From NCBI GenBank assembly GCA_024690965.1, contig JAILOG010000002.1, forward strand, positions 62,001 through 126,000: DNA of 64,000 nucleotides, in the 5' to 3' direction. The stretch is from Clostridiales bacterium. GTDB lineage: Bacteria > Bacillota > Clostridia > Oscillospirales > Acutalibacteraceae. The translations under genes were made by a program, and so were the position numbers. This document shows, piece by piece, positions 36,391-44,409 of this stretch. The first letter of the stretch is position 1, and each line of letters begins with the position of its first letter. A model generated the notes under the pieces. The model saw only the letters and a program-made list of their open reading frames with translations. It had not been told where the DNA came from and did no database searches.

Positions 36391-37473
36391 TTAATATACT
36401 TTGTGTCCGCAATCAACCAAAATTTTTGTTATGTTTTCCTGTCCCAGTTTTTCCGGCGATCTTCCTTCTTTGCGCATATCTCTTCCTAGAGCTGCCGTGG
36501 CAAGTTCGATCAACGAGCTTGCAATCGGTGTCGGAATACCCATATGCTTTCCGAGTGCCTCCAGCATAACGAGCCCCTGCGGAACATCTTCGGAAATATA
36601 TCTCGAATCTACAACTATGGGACCTTTTGCCCTTGTGGGCATAGCGGCGTACCAGAAAAATACCTCTTTGGCATCACGAGCGTCGTTTAGGCTGTTTCTG
36701 AATTTACAAGCTTCAACATATGAAAGTCTTTCAAATCCGAGCTTTTCAAGAATATCCATTTTTTCGCTGTCAAGCTTTTCAAGTATTTTCCAAACGCTTG
36801 GTGTAAATACTTCGTGATACATACAGTATTCGCCGTTTGTTTTTTCAATTCTCGGAATGCTCATAATTGCCCCCACGGTATGAACTATAAGGTTGGGGTT
36901 ATGGAGGGCAGCTTCCACAACGGAATTAAGATACGTAAACGGAAACCCCAACTGATCAAGCTTTTTTGCAGCCTCGTCTTTTCTGCTGACAGGAAATACA
37001 CCTATAGGATTTCTGACATTTCTAAACCCCACTTTTATGACACCGGGTGATTTAATTCTGCAATCAATAAATGAGCTTTCCGCTTCGGCGATAATAACAT
37101 CATCGCGTACACCGTGTTTAAGAAAATATGCTGTTGAAAGATACCCTGGGTTTATAAGCACTATCTGATTTTCTCTAAGATAAGGAATCAGCCTTTCAAT
37201 CAACGCTTCGTGATATTTTGTTTGAATATAGATAATAATTATCTCACAGTCGGATGCGGCGGATAAATCGGTAGTAACGTGTGAGATATGCGTCTCCTTG
37301 TATTCTCCAAATTCGTCCAGAGCAATTTTGCCGTTATTGTCAATCAAATATTTAAAGTTTTCGTTGTGCATAGCATGGGATGTTTTTATTAGTGTAACAT
37401 CGTGCCCCCTGAGGCTCATATCTGCGGCTACTGCACACCCGCCGTTTCCCGCTCCGAGTACTGCTACTTTCAT
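36391..37473 (-). CDS. Opine (octopine/nopaline) dehydrogenase family enzyme
   Basis: 360 residues. Rossmann NAD(P) site VLGAGNGGCAVAADM (residues 5-19), then the C-terminal octopine-dehydrogenase domain with HNPNLIVHTVGAI (191-203), where a conserved His acts in catalysis. The family reductively couples an amino acid to an alpha-keto acid, forming an N-(carboxyalkyl) amino acid (opine), or runs this in reverse. Its ATG overlaps the stop of the upstream ATP-grasp gene in ATGA, so the two are translationally coupled. Substrates cannot be read from sequence; a ketopantoate-reductase-like role is a weaker alternative. Confidence 0.82.
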   Translation of the reverse strand: MKVAVLGAGNGGCAVAADMSLRGHDVTLIKTSHAMHNENFKYLIDNNGKIALDEFGEYKETHISHVTTDLSAASDCEIIIIYIQTKYHEALIERLIPYLRENQIVLINPGYLSTAYFLKHGVRDDVIIAEAESSFIDCRIKSPGVIKVGFRNVRNPIGVFPVSRKDEAAKKLDQLGFPFTYLNSVVEAALHNPNLIVHTVGAIMSIPRIEKTNGEYCMYHEVFTPSVWKILEKLDSEKMDILEKLGFERLSYVEACKFRNSLNDARDAKEVFFWYAAMPTRAKGPIVVDSRYISEDVPQGLVMLEALGKHMGIPTPIASSLIELATAALGRDMRKEGRSPEKLGQENITKILVDCGHKVY

Positions 37474-38549
37474 TTTGCTTTCCTTTCTTTTGCGTAAACT
37501 TCGTCAAGTATTTCTTCGGTTTTATCTCCGAATGTCGGTCCCCATGTCTTTTGATTCTGGTCGGGAATAACATTGTATTCAATAAATATAGGCTCTGCAT
37601 TTTCACCGACTGCGATATCCCAACCGAGAATACAAAAATGACCAAGCTTTTCAGCGGCATTTTTTACGCTTTCTATTATTTTATCATAATTTGGGATTAC
37701 AATATCTTCAAATACGGTTCCGTTTGGGTGTTCGGTTACCCATTCGCCTTTGCGGTTTACGGCATATTTGTCAAGCCTTCCGTCAAAATTTACCTTGCAG
37801 GCAAATCCGCCTTTTGATACGTTGTCAATTTCGCTTTCTCCGGCACCCATACGAAGAACAACAGACAAAATGCGCACCTCATTTTTATATAGGAAAGTGA
37901 CGATTCTCAATGTGTTAAGTGAATTTTCGTTAAGGGAAGATAATACTTTATGCTGTGTAGCCTTTTCTTGAATAAGGAAATTCTTTTTGTAATTATTGAA
38001 GATATTCACTGCATCATTTTCGCTCAATTCAAAACCATTATAAAAGCGGATGTCATCTCCCTGACCGCTTCCCACAGAGGGTTTTATAATAAATCTTCCC
38101 GAATCCATACAGCGTTCTATTGCATTTTCTTTTGTAATAACGTGAAGGTCGTCATCGTAAAAAATGCCGTTTATATTTTTGACCACTGTTTTAGGATGTG
38201 CCATATCGGGAACAAAAACATTGTTCATACACTTGTCTTGAAATGCCTGCGCGAAAAGCAGATGGTTAAAATGAGGGATTATTTTTTTAAACCAAATATC
38301 ATTGGGGATATAACGCGCGTCGACATGTTCGTGATTTTGAGAAAAAATAACAAACCAATACTTTTTGGGCTTTACACCGTATTTTTTCCAAAAGGGTAAT
38401 ACCTGTGTGCGGTATTCTTTATTGAAATCTTCGGCTCGGGAGATGTATTTCGCACGTTTCTTGCCTTTTTTGTTTGATCTGAATCCTACAACCCATGTGT
38501 CAATACTCATATACAGTTTGTCGTATAACGGACGCAGTTTACTTGACAT
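37470..38549 (-). CDS. Sugar-transfer-associated ATP-grasp enzyme (copy B)
   Basis: 359 residues, paralogous to copy A over the whole length. ATP-grasp landmarks: RFIIKPSVGSGQGDDI (about 152-167), NFLIQEKA, TLRIVTFLYKNEVRI and GWDIAVGENAEPIFIEYNVIPDQNQ with the metal-binding Glu and Asn. First gene of the five-gene operon; AAGGAACC precedes the ATG at 38549. The stop overlaps the next start in ATGA. Function predicted as ATP-dependent carboxylate-amine ligase on a cell-surface or small-molecule substrate, by family only. Confidence 0.85.
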   Translation of the reverse strand: MSSKLRPLYDKLYMSIDTWVVGFRSNKKGKKRAKYISRAEDFNKEYRTQVLPFWKKYGVKPKKYWFVIFSQNHEHVDARYIPNDIWFKKIIPHFNHLLFAQAFQDKCMNNVFVPDMAHPKTVVKNINGIFYDDDLHVITKENAIERCMDSGRFIIKPSVGSGQGDDIRFYNGFELSENDAVNIFNNYKKNFLIQEKATQHKVLSSLNENSLNTLRIVTFLYKNEVRILSVVLRMGAGESEIDNVSKGGFACKVNFDGRLDKYAVNRKGEWVTEHPNGTVFEDIVIPNYDKIIESVKNAAEKLGHFCILGWDIAVGENAEPIFIEYNVIPDQNQKTWGPTFGDKTEEILDEVYAKERKAK

Positions 38550-38676
38550 GTTTTAGGTTCCTTCTTTCACGATTATTTAATGTTTCTCCCGTTTAAAAGC
38601 GCTGATAAGTACACGATCTGAAGATAAATCTCAATATCATCGCTAATACACAAGCAATAGTTTAACATAAAAGAAA
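38550..38676. other. Leader region of the ATP-grasp operon, nothing clear
   Basis: A/T-rich non-coding stretch upstream of ATP-grasp copy B. I find no promoter with both boxes at good spacing and no riboswitch-like fold. Together with the gene remnant and duplicated terminators to its right it forms a gap without an intact protein gene of about 420 bp. Confidence 0.4.
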
Positions 38677-38835
38677 TTGAAAATCAACATTGATTTTGTT
38701 ATTATTGGGAATGTTTTGCAGGTTTATGATGAGGACGCAAATAAATCACTCAAACTTTCGTTCAAGGAATCTTTGAAATTACCAAATGAATACGTAAATG
38801 CGCTGTCACGGGTAAAAAAATTCGCACTCAGATAA
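38677..38835 (+). pseudogene. Possible 3' remnant of a protein gene
   Basis: An open frame of 52 codons on the plus strand with protein-like composition (VYDEDANKSLKL, KLPNEYVNALS, ending RVKKFALR) but no ribosome binding site and a stop just upstream of its TTG. Its last codons run into the first copy of the 62-bp repeat. It looks like the C-terminal end of a gene whose 5' part is gone. I recognise no family. Confidence 0.3.
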
Positions 38836-38870
38836 AGCTCTAAGCGCGAATCGGGTGCGGCGGCTCGCCG
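38809..38870 (-). terminator. Duplicated tRNA terminator, distal copy
   Basis: 62-bp direct repeat, identical to 38906-38967 as far as I can align by eye. On the minus strand it holds a 13-bp stem (two G-U pairs, 6-base loop) followed by seven T residues, a strong rho-independent terminator, preceded by a short GC hairpin. Confidence 0.75.
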
Positions 38871-38905
38871 TTGGGATTACCGAATGAACATGCAAAATCT
38901 TATCG

Positions 38906-38967
38906 CGGGTAAAAAAATTCGCACTCAGATAAAGCTCTAAGCGCGAATCGGGTGCGGCGGCTCGCCG
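38906..38967 (-). terminator. tRNA-Arg terminator, proximal copy
   Basis: First terminator behind tRNA-Arg on the minus strand, one base after the encoded CCA. Same 62-bp sequence as 38809-38870, with 97 bp between copy starts. Confidence 0.82.
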
Positions 38968-38968
38968 C

Positions 38969-39045
38969 TGGCGCGCCAAAAGGGATTCGAACCCCCGACC
39001 TTTCGCTTAGGAGGCGAACGCTCTATCCTACTGAGCTATTGGCGC
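38969..39045 (-). tRNA. tRNA-Arg (anticodon CCT)
   Basis: Cloverleaf read on the minus strand: 7-bp acceptor stem GCGCCAA/TTGGCGC, D-arm AGCTC..GAGC, anticodon stem TTCGC/GCGAA with loop CTCCTAA giving anticodon CCT, T-arm with GGTTCGAATCC, discriminator G (38972) and CCA encoded at 38971-38969. It reads the AGG codon. It has its own promoter and two tandem terminators. tRNA 3' ends are common insertion sites for islands. Confidence 0.97.
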
Positions 39046-39064
39046 ATAAATAATTACGTTCGGT

Positions 39065-39093
39065 ATTTTATACCAAACTGCTTTTTTTGTCAA
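39065..39093 (-). promoter_or_regulatory. Promoter of tRNA-Arg
   Basis: On the minus strand a perfect TTGACA (39093-39088), 17-base spacer, TAAAAT (39070-39065), 20 bp before the mature tRNA 5' end. Confidence 0.82.
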
Positions 39094-39109
39094 GCGAAAA
39101 AAAGCAGTT
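39076..39109. other. A/T-rich inverted repeat over the tRNA promoter
   Basis: 13-bp perfect inverted repeat (39076-39088 with 39097-39109, 8-base loop) that includes the -35 box of the tRNA promoter. It may be the spoVAD-side transcript barrier or chance overlap with A/T-rich promoter DNA. Confidence 0.4.
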
Positions 39110-39138
39110 GCAACGTATAGAGTATTATCTAAAATAAA

Positions 39139-39188
39139 TTTCCGCATATCCGTTTTGTTCGCATAAGACCAAAACAGATATGCGGAAA
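39139..39188 (-). terminator. Terminator of spoVAD
   Basis: Long hairpin of about 18 paired bases with one mismatch (39139-39157 with 39170-39188), followed on the minus strand by a T-rich run, 18 bp after the spoVAD stop. Confidence 0.8.
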
Positions 39189-39206
39189 GATACATTTAAT
39201 AAATAT

Positions 39207-40229
39207 TCAGATCACGATTTCTACAAGGTGAGCGATAGACGGTATGCTTTCGCCTTGCAGACTTGCGGTGGGGGACATCAGTGCGCCTGTGGCGACAAAC
39301 AGTATTTTTTTCAGCTTTCCTGCCTGCATATTTTTTAAAATATATGAGCAAAGAACGGAAGCGCTACATCCGCAACCCGAGCCGCCCGAGTGGGTGTCCT
39401 GTGTTTTGTCATCGAATATAAGCAGACCGCAGTCTTTGTGGATTTTTGTAATATCTATATTTTCTCTTTCCAAAAGCTCATAGAGAAGCTTTGTGCCCAC
39501 AAGTCCCAAATCTCCCGTAAAAATCGCGTCGTATTCCTCCGGGTGTGTATTTGTGTCATCAAAAAAGCATTTGATTGTGTCAGCCGCCGCGGGTGCCATT
39601 GCTGCTCCCATATTTGCGGCGTCTTTTATTCCCATATCAATAATTTTTCCGATAGTTACACGAGACACGGAAGCATTGTTGTTATCGATTGCCTTTTTTG
39701 ATGATGTCAGTATAACGCAGCCGCTTCCCGTTACTGTCCATTGAGCGGTTTGTGCGCGTTGTCCGCCGTATTCCAGAGGGTAACGGTATTGACGTTCCGC
39801 CGAGCAGAAGTGAGAAGATGTAAGCGCCGCCGCCGTAACTGCCGCCCCGCTTTCCACAAAAACACCGGCCATCGCCATACCCTGTGCCATTGTTGAGCAG
39901 GCGCCGTACTGTCCCAAATAAGGAACACCGTAATCACGCATTGCATACCCCGACGAAATGCACTGATTGAGCAGATCGCCCGCAAAAATACAGTTACAAT
40001 CCTTAAGCTCAAATTCAGCTCTTTTAAGAGCCAAATAAAGCGCCTCTTTTTGGAACATACTTTCCGCCTTTTCCCACGAATCCTGCCCGAAACGGGTGTC
40101 GTATTCGATTTTATCAAAATATTCTTTTAACGGTCCTTCGGATTCTTTTTTTCCGACAATGGAACCAAATCCCGCAATTATCGGTTTATCCGTAAACTCC
40201 AAAGTGTAATTTCCGATTCTGTTTATCAT
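39207..40229 (-). CDS. spoVAD: Stage V sporulation protein AD
   Basis: 340-residue protein with a thiolase-like fold that, in Bacillus, binds dipicolinic acid and is part of the SpoVA channel loading Ca-DPA into the forespore. Recognisable stretches: FQKEALYLALKRAEF, GDLLNQCISSGYAMRDY, GACSTMAQGMAMA and DTHSGGSGCGCSASVL. ATG at 40229 (MINRIGNYTLEF) is chosen because AAAGGATG precedes it; the upstream TTG lies at the RBS. The usual partners spoVAC and spoVAE are not adjacent; it stands as a single gene with its own terminator. Confidence 0.93.
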   Translation of the reverse strand: MINRIGNYTLEFTDKPIIAGFGSIVGKKESEGPLKEYFDKIEYDTRFGQDSWEKAESMFQKEALYLALKRAEFELKDCNCIFAGDLLNQCISSGYAMRDYGVPYLGQYGACSTMAQGMAMAGVFVESGAAVTAAALTSSHFCSAERQYRYPLEYGGQRAQTAQWTVTGSGCVILTSSKKAIDNNNASVSRVTIGKIIDMGIKDAANMGAAMAPAAADTIKCFFDDTNTHPEEYDAIFTGDLGLVGTKLLYELLERENIDITKIHKDCGLLIFDDKTQDTHSGGSGCGCSASVLCSYILKNMQAGKLKKILFVATGALMSPTASLQGESIPSIAHLVEIVI

Positions 40230-40388
40230 AAAAATAACGCATCCTTTCAAGGCTATTATTTGAAAGAATACGTTTATTATTCCGCTTTTACAAAAATGTT
40301 GTTTGTTGCCAAATACCGTTTTATCTTTACAGCGCTAAACGCTGTTTGACGCTGCGATAAACTTTTCTTTTACATCGCATCAACAAAT

Positions 40389-40874
40389 TTAACTGTGCAG
40401 CAAAGCCTCACAAAACTCATTTATTTTACGGTTATTTTCTTCATTAGGTTTCAGCTTTGGGTCAATTAGGATAAGTGTATAATCCAGTTTATCAGTATTC
40501 AGACACGCCTTTAGTTTTTCAAAGGCTTTTTCCGCGCCTGAGCCGCTCTGGCACGCAAATGCGGAAATATGCTTTCCAATTAAATTATTTTCTTTAATAA
40601 ATGTGCGTATCGGTGGCGCAATATTGCTCGCCCATATGGGAAAGCCAAATATCACACGCTCATATTTGTCACTGTTAAAGCTATAAGCTTCAAGCTCGGG
40701 TGTTTCTGCCATAACTGCGCTTTTTCCGCCGAAAAGAAATTTTCTGAAGCCCTTGTCGGGGTAAGTTTTTTTGGGATAGAGACGTATAATATCAGCTCCG
40801 GTGATATCCGCAATCCTTTTTGCCGCGTAATCGGTATTTCCTTCCAGTGAATAATATACAATTACAGTGTTCAT
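40389..40874 (-). CDS. Flavodoxin family protein
   Basis: 161 residues with the FMN phosphate-binding loop YYSLEGNTDYAAK (residues 7-19), the IFGFPIWASNIAPPIRTFI segment around the isoalloxazine ring, and FACQSGSGAEKAF. Small cytosolic FMN electron carrier or quinone/disulfide-type reductase; the partner is unknown. RBS CGGAGG. It lies between spoVAD and a membrane lipoprotein gene on the same strand, with no functional link evident. Confidence 0.85.
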   Translation of the reverse strand: MNTVIVYYSLEGNTDYAAKRIADITGADIIRLYPKKTYPDKGFRKFLFGGKSAVMAETPELEAYSFNSDKYERVIFGFPIWASNIAPPIRTFIKENNLIGKHISAFACQSGSGAEKAFEKLKACLNTDKLDYTLILIDPKLKPNEENNRKINEFCEALLHS

Positions 40875-40912
40875 AATGTGCCTCCGAAACAGATTGTTAT
40901 AACGTAATTGTT

Positions 40913-42685
40913 TTACTCTTCATCAGATGTTTGTAAAGGAGCCTCTTTTTTTACTGCCGACCTGCGCTTGCCCGAAAGATTGATAAGCAACGATACTATC
41001 GCTAAAACAGTAAGCATAGAGAAAACTATAACACAAAATGTTATTCCGTCTGCAAATGGCATAGATGTTTTGCAAAGCACCGAGGCGTCACCGCTTTCAA
41101 GGTCAAATGTAGTTTCATAGCTGTCTTTGTTAATATCTACGGAAGTATTCCCCGAAAAAATACTCGAAACATATTCATCGGGGTTTCTTACAAATGTATA
41201 TGTGATCGGTACTTTGGCGTTCTTTTCGCCTAACATATAGTCTATGCTTATGTTGTCTTTAAAATCCGATTTTTCACTCACGGACAGAAGCGAAGATTTG
41301 CTCTCCAACGTAATGTAGTTGCCGCCGCCGAATATTTTGCCTATGCTGTCGCTTATATTTGAAGAACTGCCCTTAAATATTACAGAGCAAGTCAGCTTTT
41401 TTCCGTCGGGTTCGTTTTGTTTAACCTCCGCGCCCGCGCTTTTAAAATAATTGCATGTGTAGTTAAAACCCTCAACTTCGGATTTCGGAAATACAAAATC
41501 AAATCTTTTTGTAAATTCATCGGATTTATTATGCTCAAGCTGAATATTTATGTTAGTCACTTTATACTGCGCACCGTCAGGTATGCGAAGCGTGAGTATC
41601 GGTGAGTTGCTGTTTAATGTGTATTTTCCGTCGTTCCATAGTCCTTGCTTTGACCATATGCCCTTGCTCAGAGTGATTCCGTCGCCTGCGGAAGCGGTAG
41701 AGGGCAACGTATAAGAATATGTAAGCTCTGTTTCTCCCGATTTGTTCTCGGAAATAAAGCCTAAAAGATTTGTTTTTTCTTCAAAAACAAGCTGTTGCGC
41801 AAGTGCGGTGGAGGCGTTGTTGAGGTCACCGTATACCGCGTTCTCGTCGGGGCAGAAAAGAAGCTTTGAAGTATAATTACCCATAGCGGTGCAGTCTATG
41901 TTTTGATAAAACGCCTCAAAAAGATAATAATTGCCCGACTTTGTCCAGGATTCGGCGCTGGTTGCGCCTGCCAGCTCAGATATATAGCTTTCAAGCTCGT
42001 CTGAAAGCTTATCGTAAGTAGATTCAGGGAATGAGAGTATTATTTTTCTGTCATAAGTTTTGTTTTTATAATTTGTTGTTTGAATCTCTACACTGTGTAT
42101 GGGATAACCTGTCATTTTTGAAGCGTAAATATTGTCGTAACTGCCTTTGTTTTCACCGGTTATACCGTTTACGGTTATAACAGGCTTGCGGTTATAATTC
42201 TGCTTGTAACTCAGCGCGCTGTCGGAAGCGTCGCTTACCGCTTTTTCAAGCCAAGCGAGCATATCGGTAACGTTAAAATCCTCGTAAATGCACCAGCCCT
42301 TTGTAAGTATGTTGTCGTATACACCAAAGGCAACAATAGGCTCATAGTTAAGTATTGCTTTGAGCTTTTCACAATATTCGGTTTTTGAGGCAAATTCAAG
42401 CTTAAAGGTGTACACGGGTCTTTCTCCGTCAAGCTTTGATAAAGTCAATTCTTTTGGGCAGAACTGCGAGATAAGTTCGTCAAATTTTGTGTGAGCCGAG
42501 CCCGATTTAGCGATGCTTTCCGGCAGAGTAAGGCTTATAGTATGCTCACCGGAAAAATTGTTGTCTATGGTGAGCGCGGTGTCTACGTCCATAAGTTTAG
42601 ACTCGTTGCATCCGCAAAAAGCGCACACAATAAGTATTGCCGCGACAAGCAAAACGCCCTTTAATATGTAATTTTTCATTTTCAT
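40913..42685 (-). CDS. Membrane-anchored lipoprotein-like protein
   Basis: 590 residues. N-terminal signal with a lipobox-like CAFCGC (Cys at about residue 26), a long extracytoplasmic part rich in beta-strand-like segments, and a C-terminal membrane helix (about 545-565) with a basic, charged tail. The first domain (MDVDTALTIDNNFSGEHTISLTLP) resembles the LppM-type lipoprotein domain, a tentative match. The combination would tether both ends to the membrane. Function unknown. RBS AGAGGCG. It lies 25 bp upstream-to-downstream from the cyclase-family gene and may share its transcript. Confidence 0.65.
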   Translation of the reverse strand: MKMKNYILKGVLLVAAILIVCAFCGCNESKLMDVDTALTIDNNFSGEHTISLTLPESIAKSGSAHTKFDELISQFCPKELTLSKLDGERPVYTFKLEFASKTEYCEKLKAILNYEPIVAFGVYDNILTKGWCIYEDFNVTDMLAWLEKAVSDASDSALSYKQNYNRKPVITVNGITGENKGSYDNIYASKMTGYPIHSVEIQTTNYKNKTYDRKIILSFPESTYDKLSDELESYISELAGATSAESWTKSGNYYLFEAFYQNIDCTAMGNYTSKLLFCPDENAVYGDLNNASTALAQQLVFEEKTNLLGFISENKSGETELTYSYTLPSTASAGDGITLSKGIWSKQGLWNDGKYTLNSNSPILTLRIPDGAQYKVTNINIQLEHNKSDEFTKRFDFVFPKSEVEGFNYTCNYFKSAGAEVKQNEPDGKKLTCSVIFKGSSSNISDSIGKIFGGGNYITLESKSSLLSVSEKSDFKDNISIDYMLGEKNAKVPITYTFVRNPDEYVSSIFSGNTSVDINKDSYETTFDLESGDASVLCKTSMPFADGITFCVIVFSMLTVLAIVSLLINLSGKRRSAVKKEAPLQTSDEE

Positions 42686-42710
42686 AATATAACGCCTCTT
42701 TTATATATTA

Positions 42711-43307
42711 TCAAAACCACAAAAGCTTTTCTCCCTCTATAAGCACTGCCCTGCAAGGCGACGCCTCACAACCCGATATTTTAAGAGGAAAAGCGCTTAA
42801 AATATAAGTTCCGTCTTTAATATCTTTAAGCTTCAGGTTTTCGAGTATTGCTATATCCCTGTTTAAAAGATCATAATGCACCTTGTTAAGCTCAAAGTCT
42901 GCGGCAATTGAGTCTGAGTCGGTTCCTACAAGCACAATGCCGTTTTCGCAGAGCGAATCTATCGCGGAAGACGAGATATAAGCTTCTCCGTTGCCGTGCA
43001 GTAAAAGCCTTTTCTTGCAATAGGGCAAAAGCTTGTCCATATCTTCGCCTGTTATTATCCCTGTTAAAGACACAACCGTACATTCACCGTAAAAATATGA
43101 AAGCTCAAGCTCGGATACATCTTTTCCGCCCCTTATAAAGTGAAGCGGAGCGTCAATATGTGTTGAAATGTGCGCACTGCAATGAATTTCGGACAAATTG
43201 TAATCATCGTATGTATTTATGCTTTTTACACGGTTAATCTCTGTTTTCATATCTCCGGGAAAAGGCATGGCCTTTGCCAAATCTCCCGATATATCGTGAA
43301 ATATCAT
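42711..43307 (-). CDS. Cyclase-family metal hydrolase (KynB-like)
   Basis: 198 residues of the cyclase/kynurenine-formamidase family (PF04199 type). The metal-binding signature HISTHIDAPLHF (residues 48-59; family HxGTHxDxPxH) is present with Ser in place of Gly, and a C-terminal ISGCEASPCRAVLIE follows. It hydrolyses an amide or ester; kynurenine formamidase is the best-known activity but no other tryptophan-degradation gene is seen. RBS AAGGAG. Same strand as mnmA and nadA. Confidence 0.78.
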   Translation of the reverse strand: MIFHDISGDLAKAMPFPGDMKTEINRVKSINTYDDYNLSEIHCSAHISTHIDAPLHFIRGGKDVSELELSYFYGECTVVSLTGIITGEDMDKLLPYCKKRLLLHGNGEAYISSSAIDSLCENGIVLVGTDSDSIAADFELNKVHYDLLNRDIAILENLKLKDIKDGTYILSAFPLKISGCEASPCRAVLIEGEKLLWF

Positions 43308-43340
43308 TTGCGCACACTCCTTTTAAAATATTGTAAGTTA

Positions 43341-44396
43341 TTATTGAAGGCGGTTATCTATTATGCCGCCGCCAAGTACGTATTCGCCGTCGTATAAAAC
43401 CGCCGATTGACCGTCAGTAAATGATTTTTGCGCCTCCTCAAATTCAATAAGCAAGGTGCCGGTGTCAACAAGGCGAGCCGTGGCATTCTGCTCCTCGTGA
43501 CGCGAGCGTATTTTTGCTTTTATTTTCAGGGGCTTAGTAAAGTCATAAATATCGGAGTGAAAATCTTTAACCGTACATCTTTTACCGTAAAGCGATTCTT
43601 CCGCACCGAGAATAAGCCTGTTGTTATTTATATCTTTTCCGCAAACATAAAGCGGATACCGATACGAAACACCGAGTCCTTTTCTTTGCCCCACGGTATA
43701 GCAAATCAGTCCGTTATGTTTGCCGACAATCGTTCCGTCGGTAAGAACCATATCTCCGCAGGGCTGTTTAATACCTGTTTGTTCATTTATGTATTGTATA
43801 TAATTTCCGTTTTGTATAAAGCAGATGTCCTGGCTGTCGGGCTTTTGGGCGTTTTGCAGGGCGTATATGCCTGCTATTTCTCTTATTTCATCTTTTGTGC
43901 GGTAATCGCCTATCGGGAACATAATTCTTTTAAGCTGTTCCTGCCCTAAAGTGTAGAGAAAATAAGACTGGTCTTTGTTATGGTCCGCGGCTTTTCGCAA
44001 CAGATATTTGCCTGTGGAGCTGTCATATTCACATCTTGCGTAATGACCTGTTGCTATGTGTGTGCAACCTAAGGTATCCGCAAATTCTAAAAGCCTTCCG
44101 AATTTCAAATACTTGTTGCACATTACGCAGGGATTTGGCGTGTCGCCCGAAAGATAGCTGTTTATAAAATAATCGGTAACGTATTTTTTAAAATCGTCAC
44201 ACAAATCAATAACGTGGTGGGGAATACCGGTTTTTTCACAAACAAGTTTGGCGTCGGCAAAATCAATGTCCGTTTTGTCGGGCGTCAGCTTCATCGTAAC
44301 GCCCACCGCGGGCAAGTTTTGCTTTTTAGCTATTATTACGGCGCAGGCGGAGCTGTCAACACCGCCGCTCATTGCCACCAAAACCTTTTTATCCAA
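43341..44396 (-). CDS. mnmA: tRNA-specific 2-thiouridylase MnmA
   Basis: 351 residues, normal length. Adds sulfur to U34 of tRNA Lys, Glu and Gln. PP-loop SGGVDSS at 10-16, the catalytic cysteines in NPCVMCNKYLKF (Cys90/Cys93) and QDICFIQNG (Cys192), and HYARCEY are all in place. TTG start at 44396 after GGGGTG, 13 bp behind the nadA stop, so the two are probably cotranscribed. MnmA needs a cysteine desulfurase, which is not in this window. Confidence 0.95.
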   Translation of the reverse strand: MDKKVLVAMSGGVDSSACAVIIAKKQNLPAVGVTMKLTPDKTDIDFADAKLVCEKTGIPHHVIDLCDDFKKYVTDYFINSYLSGDTPNPCVMCNKYLKFGRLLEFADTLGCTHIATGHYARCEYDSSTGKYLLRKAADHNKDQSYFLYTLGQEQLKRIMFPIGDYRTKDEIREIAGIYALQNAQKPDSQDICFIQNGNYIQYINEQTGIKQPCGDMVLTDGTIVGKHNGLICYTVGQRKGLGVSYRYPLYVCGKDINNNRLILGAEESLYGKRCTVKDFHSDIYDFTKPLKIKAKIRSRHEEQNATARLVDTGTLLIEFEEAQKSFTDGQSAVLYDGEYVLGGGIIDNRLQ

Positions 44397-44409
44397 TTTT
44401 TCACCCCGT

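Noticed and set aside
38809-38967. 62-bp direct repeats as a CRISPR array or att sites
   Set aside because: Only two copies, each a good terminator on the tRNA strand; no spacer set, no cas genes, no integrase in the window. Kept as duplicated terminators with rearrangement as a possibility.
40320-40385. Terminator behind the flavodoxin gene
   Set aside because: Two short imperfect hairpins are visible but neither has a T-run on the minus strand.
43428-43949. 173-codon open frame on the plus strand inside mnmA
   Set aside because: Antisense shadow of a well-conserved gene, without RBS or family match.
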